Shown here in pieces: positions 31,030 through 32,077 of a stretch of DNA of 32,077 bases; positions within the stretch are counted from its first letter, which is position 1, and the number at the start of each line of letters is the position of its first letter. Below the pieces are notes generated by a model. It made no database searches. It saw only the letters and a program-made list of their open reading frames with translations, and was not told the origin of the DNA. The translations under genes were made by a program, and so were the position numbers. Source of the DNA: Thermoplasmata archaeon (GTDB lineage Archaea > Thermoplasmatota > Thermoplasmata > Lutacidiplasmatales > UBA184); assembly GCA_030037815.1 (NCBI GenBank), contig JASHPZ010000023.1:1-32077 (forward strand), given 5' to 3'.

Positions 31030-31587
31030 CTTCGGCCCGTCACCCGGCGGAAGTTCGAGGGTCATCCACTCGAGGTCGATCCGCCGCTCGCCGCGCCGGA
31101 TCTCGCCGACCCATCGCCCGGTGCTCCGGAACCCGAACCGCTCGTAGAGCTGCCGCGCCCGCGGGTTGGTCGAGAAGACACCGAGCCGGACCCGCTCGAA
31201 CCGACCGCGGGCTTCGGCGAGCGCCCGCTCCATCAGCGCCCGGCCGCACCCGCGCCCCCGATGCGTCCGCTCGACCAGGATCCCGAGGACGCCGACGTGG
31301 GACGTCTCGGACGGCGGGGCGGAACCGCCCGCCGGGGCGATCGTGCACGCGCCGACGGCGCGCCCGTCGACCTCGGCGACCGCGACGATGACCTCCCGCT
31401 CGAGGACGCGGCGGTAGAGGTCGGAGAACCACGCCACCTCGCCGGACGGCTTCGGTCGCTCGTCGAACAGCGAGATCCCGATCGTCCCCTCCGCGTCGCG
31501 CTCGTCGTAGAGCGCGAGGTAGGAGTTGGCGAGCGGCTCGAAATCGTCCCAGTGAAGGTCGCGGACCTTCACGCCCCCGGCTCCCAT
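31024..31587 (-). CDS. GNAT-family N-acetyltransferase
   Basis: The 187-residue protein has the acetyl-CoA binding motif A as VGVLGILVERTHRGRGCGRALM (the R/Q-x-x-G-x-G/A loop at about 110-115) and motif B FSTNPRARQLYERFGF. The C-terminal GRWVGEIRRGERRIDLEWM strand pairs match GNATs that act on small molecules or protein N-termini; the acceptor is unknown. It starts four bases after the SufT-type gene stop, so the two are co-transcribed. ATG 31587 and GTG 31572 are both possible starts; the fold begins at VKVRDL, so the second is equally good. Confidence 0.88.
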   Translation of the reverse strand: MGAGGVKVRDLHWDDFEPLANSYLALYDERDAEGTIGISLFDERPKPSGEVAWFSDLYRRVLEREVIVAVAEVDGRAVGACTIAPAGGSAPPSETSHVGVLGILVERTHRGRGCGRALMERALAEARGRFERVRLGVFSTNPRARQLYERFGFRSTGRWVGEIRRGERRIDLEWMTLELPPGDGPKR

Positions 31588-31591
31588 CGGC

Positions 31592-31957
31592 CTACGCGTA
31601 GCCGAACTGGTGCTTCGCGAAGTCGCTCATTCGGTCCGGGGTCCACGGAGGGTCCCAGATCATGTCGACCTTCGCCGAGTGGACCTGCGGCACCTTCTCG
31701 ATCGCAAGCTTGACCTCTTCGGCGAGGATCCCTGCGACCGGACAGCCCGGGGCGGTCAGCGTCATCTTGAGCACGACGTCGTCGTTCGACCACTCGAACC
31801 CGTAGACGAGTCCGAGGTCGACGATGTTCATCGGGATCTCGGGGTCGTAGATCTGCTTCAGGCTCTCCGTGATCAGCCGCTCGGTCTCGGCGTGCGGCCC
31901 CGCGGTCGTCGCCGGAGCCGGGGCCCCCGGCGCCGGGGGGATCGCCGCTTCGGACAT
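31592..31957 (-). CDS. MIP18/DUF59 (SufT/PaaD-like) iron-sulphur assembly protein
   Basis: The 121-residue protein has the DUF59 core: LKQIYDPEIPMNIVDLGLVY, LKMTLTAPGCPVAGI with the conserved Cys72, and the C-terminal WDPPWTPDRMSDFAKHQFGY. Family members help mature Fe-S proteins. An Ala/Pro-rich extension of about 22 residues precedes the domain. ATG 31957 lies about 27 bases after the TATA-like ccttatac on this strand. First gene of a pair with the GNAT gene. Confidence 0.9.
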   Translation of the reverse strand: MSEAAIPPAPGAPAPATTAGPHAETERLITESLKQIYDPEIPMNIVDLGLVYGFEWSNDDVVLKMTLTAPGCPVAGILAEEVKLAIEKVPQVHSAKVDMIWDPPWTPDRMSDFAKHQFGYA

Positions 31958-31981
31958 CAGGGGAACGACCGGGCCGGGGCG

Positions 31982-31988
31982 TATAAGG
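31982..31988 (-). promoter_or_regulatory. TATA box of the SufT-type/GNAT operon
   Basis: The minus-strand sequence ccttata is centred about 27 bases before ATG 31957. Confidence 0.55.
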
Positions 31989-32032
31989 GTGGCCGACGGG
32001 AGGTTACGCGGGCGTCAGGGCGCGGACAACGC

Positions 32033-32040
32033 GTTTAAGG
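32033..32040 (+). promoter_or_regulatory. TATA-like box of the gene at the right edge
   Basis: The box gtttaagg is centred about 26 bases before ATG 32062, the same spacing as the other leaderless genes here. Confidence 0.5.
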
Positions 32041-32061
32041 GGGTCCTTCTACCCGCCGTCA

Positions 32062-32077
32062 ATGGTACCGCCCAAGG
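32062..32077 (+). CDS. Start of a further gene, cut by the window edge
   Basis: ATG 32062 reads MVPPK before the window ends. It is called only from the start codon and the well-placed TATA-like box, with a divergent operon on its left; nothing can be said about the product. Confidence 0.45.

Overview
The window looks like chromosomal DNA from a GC-rich archaeon, most likely a Thermoplasmata-type euryarchaeon; this assignment is inferred from gene content. The pointers are a replication factor C large subunit, an archaeal Holliday junction resolvase, an archaeal type IV pilin, an enolase-superfamily gluconate dehydratase of the kind used in archaeal non-phosphorylative Entner-Doudoroff pathways, tRNAs without encoded CCA, and large YVTN-propeller surface proteins. 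TATA-like boxes lie about 25-30 bases before the start codons of most first genes, so most transcripts should be leaderless. I see no insertion sequence, prophage, CRISPR array or rRNA.

Layout. 1-2853: 3' part of a giant surface protein (YVTN propeller, PKD domains, C-terminal anchor). 2855-4760 (minus): an MCM-like AAA+ ATPase and a zinc-ribbon protein, divergent from 4817-6881 (plus), an overlapping set of Hjc-type resolvase, thiolase-like protein and DUF35 zinc-ribbon/OB protein. The DUF35 tail lies antisense to a tRNA-Ser(GCU) gene that appears to carry a 31-base intron in its T-loop. 7091-10447 (plus): a multi-pass membrane protein, 3-hydroxyacyl-CoA dehydrogenase, a small unknown protein and an SCP2 protein. 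10456-13507 (minus): acyl-CoA ligase, PIN-domain protein and alpha/beta hydrolase. 13597-14055: Nudix hydrolase. 14142-15458 (minus): anchored surface protein. 15585-18414 (minus): urocanate hydratase with an M29-like protein that has lost metal ligands. 18519-18591: tRNA-Thr(UGU). 18613-23350: a surface cluster with a 1042-residue YVTN protein, a cysteine-rich pilin and a small anchored protein. 23361-25033 (minus): gluconate dehydratase coupled to a peroxiredoxin. 25058-27749: a degenerate aldo/keto-reductase-like protein divergent from RfcL, which has a long insertion in its ATPase core. 27756-32077: OsmC, a basic-tailed unknown, a methyltransferase, MarC, DUF1684, GNAT, a SufT/MIP18-type protein and the first codons of a further gene.

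How the parts fit. The 5.4-13.5 kb stretch holds a partial set for acyl-CoA metabolism: ligase, hydroxyacyl-CoA dehydrogenase, thiolase-like/DUF35 pair and SCP2. Acyl-CoA dehydrogenase and enoyl-CoA hydratase are not in view, and the thiolase-like protein lacks its nucleophilic cysteine. Urocanate hydratase and gluconate dehydratase point to amino-acid and sugar-acid catabolism, so a heterotrophic life is likely. Peroxiredoxin and OsmC suggest exposure to peroxides.

The most unusual items are the tRNA-Ser T-loop intron, the MCM-like AAA+/zinc-ribbon pair sharing a promoter region with a resolvase, the cysteine-less thiolase, and the RfcL insertion.
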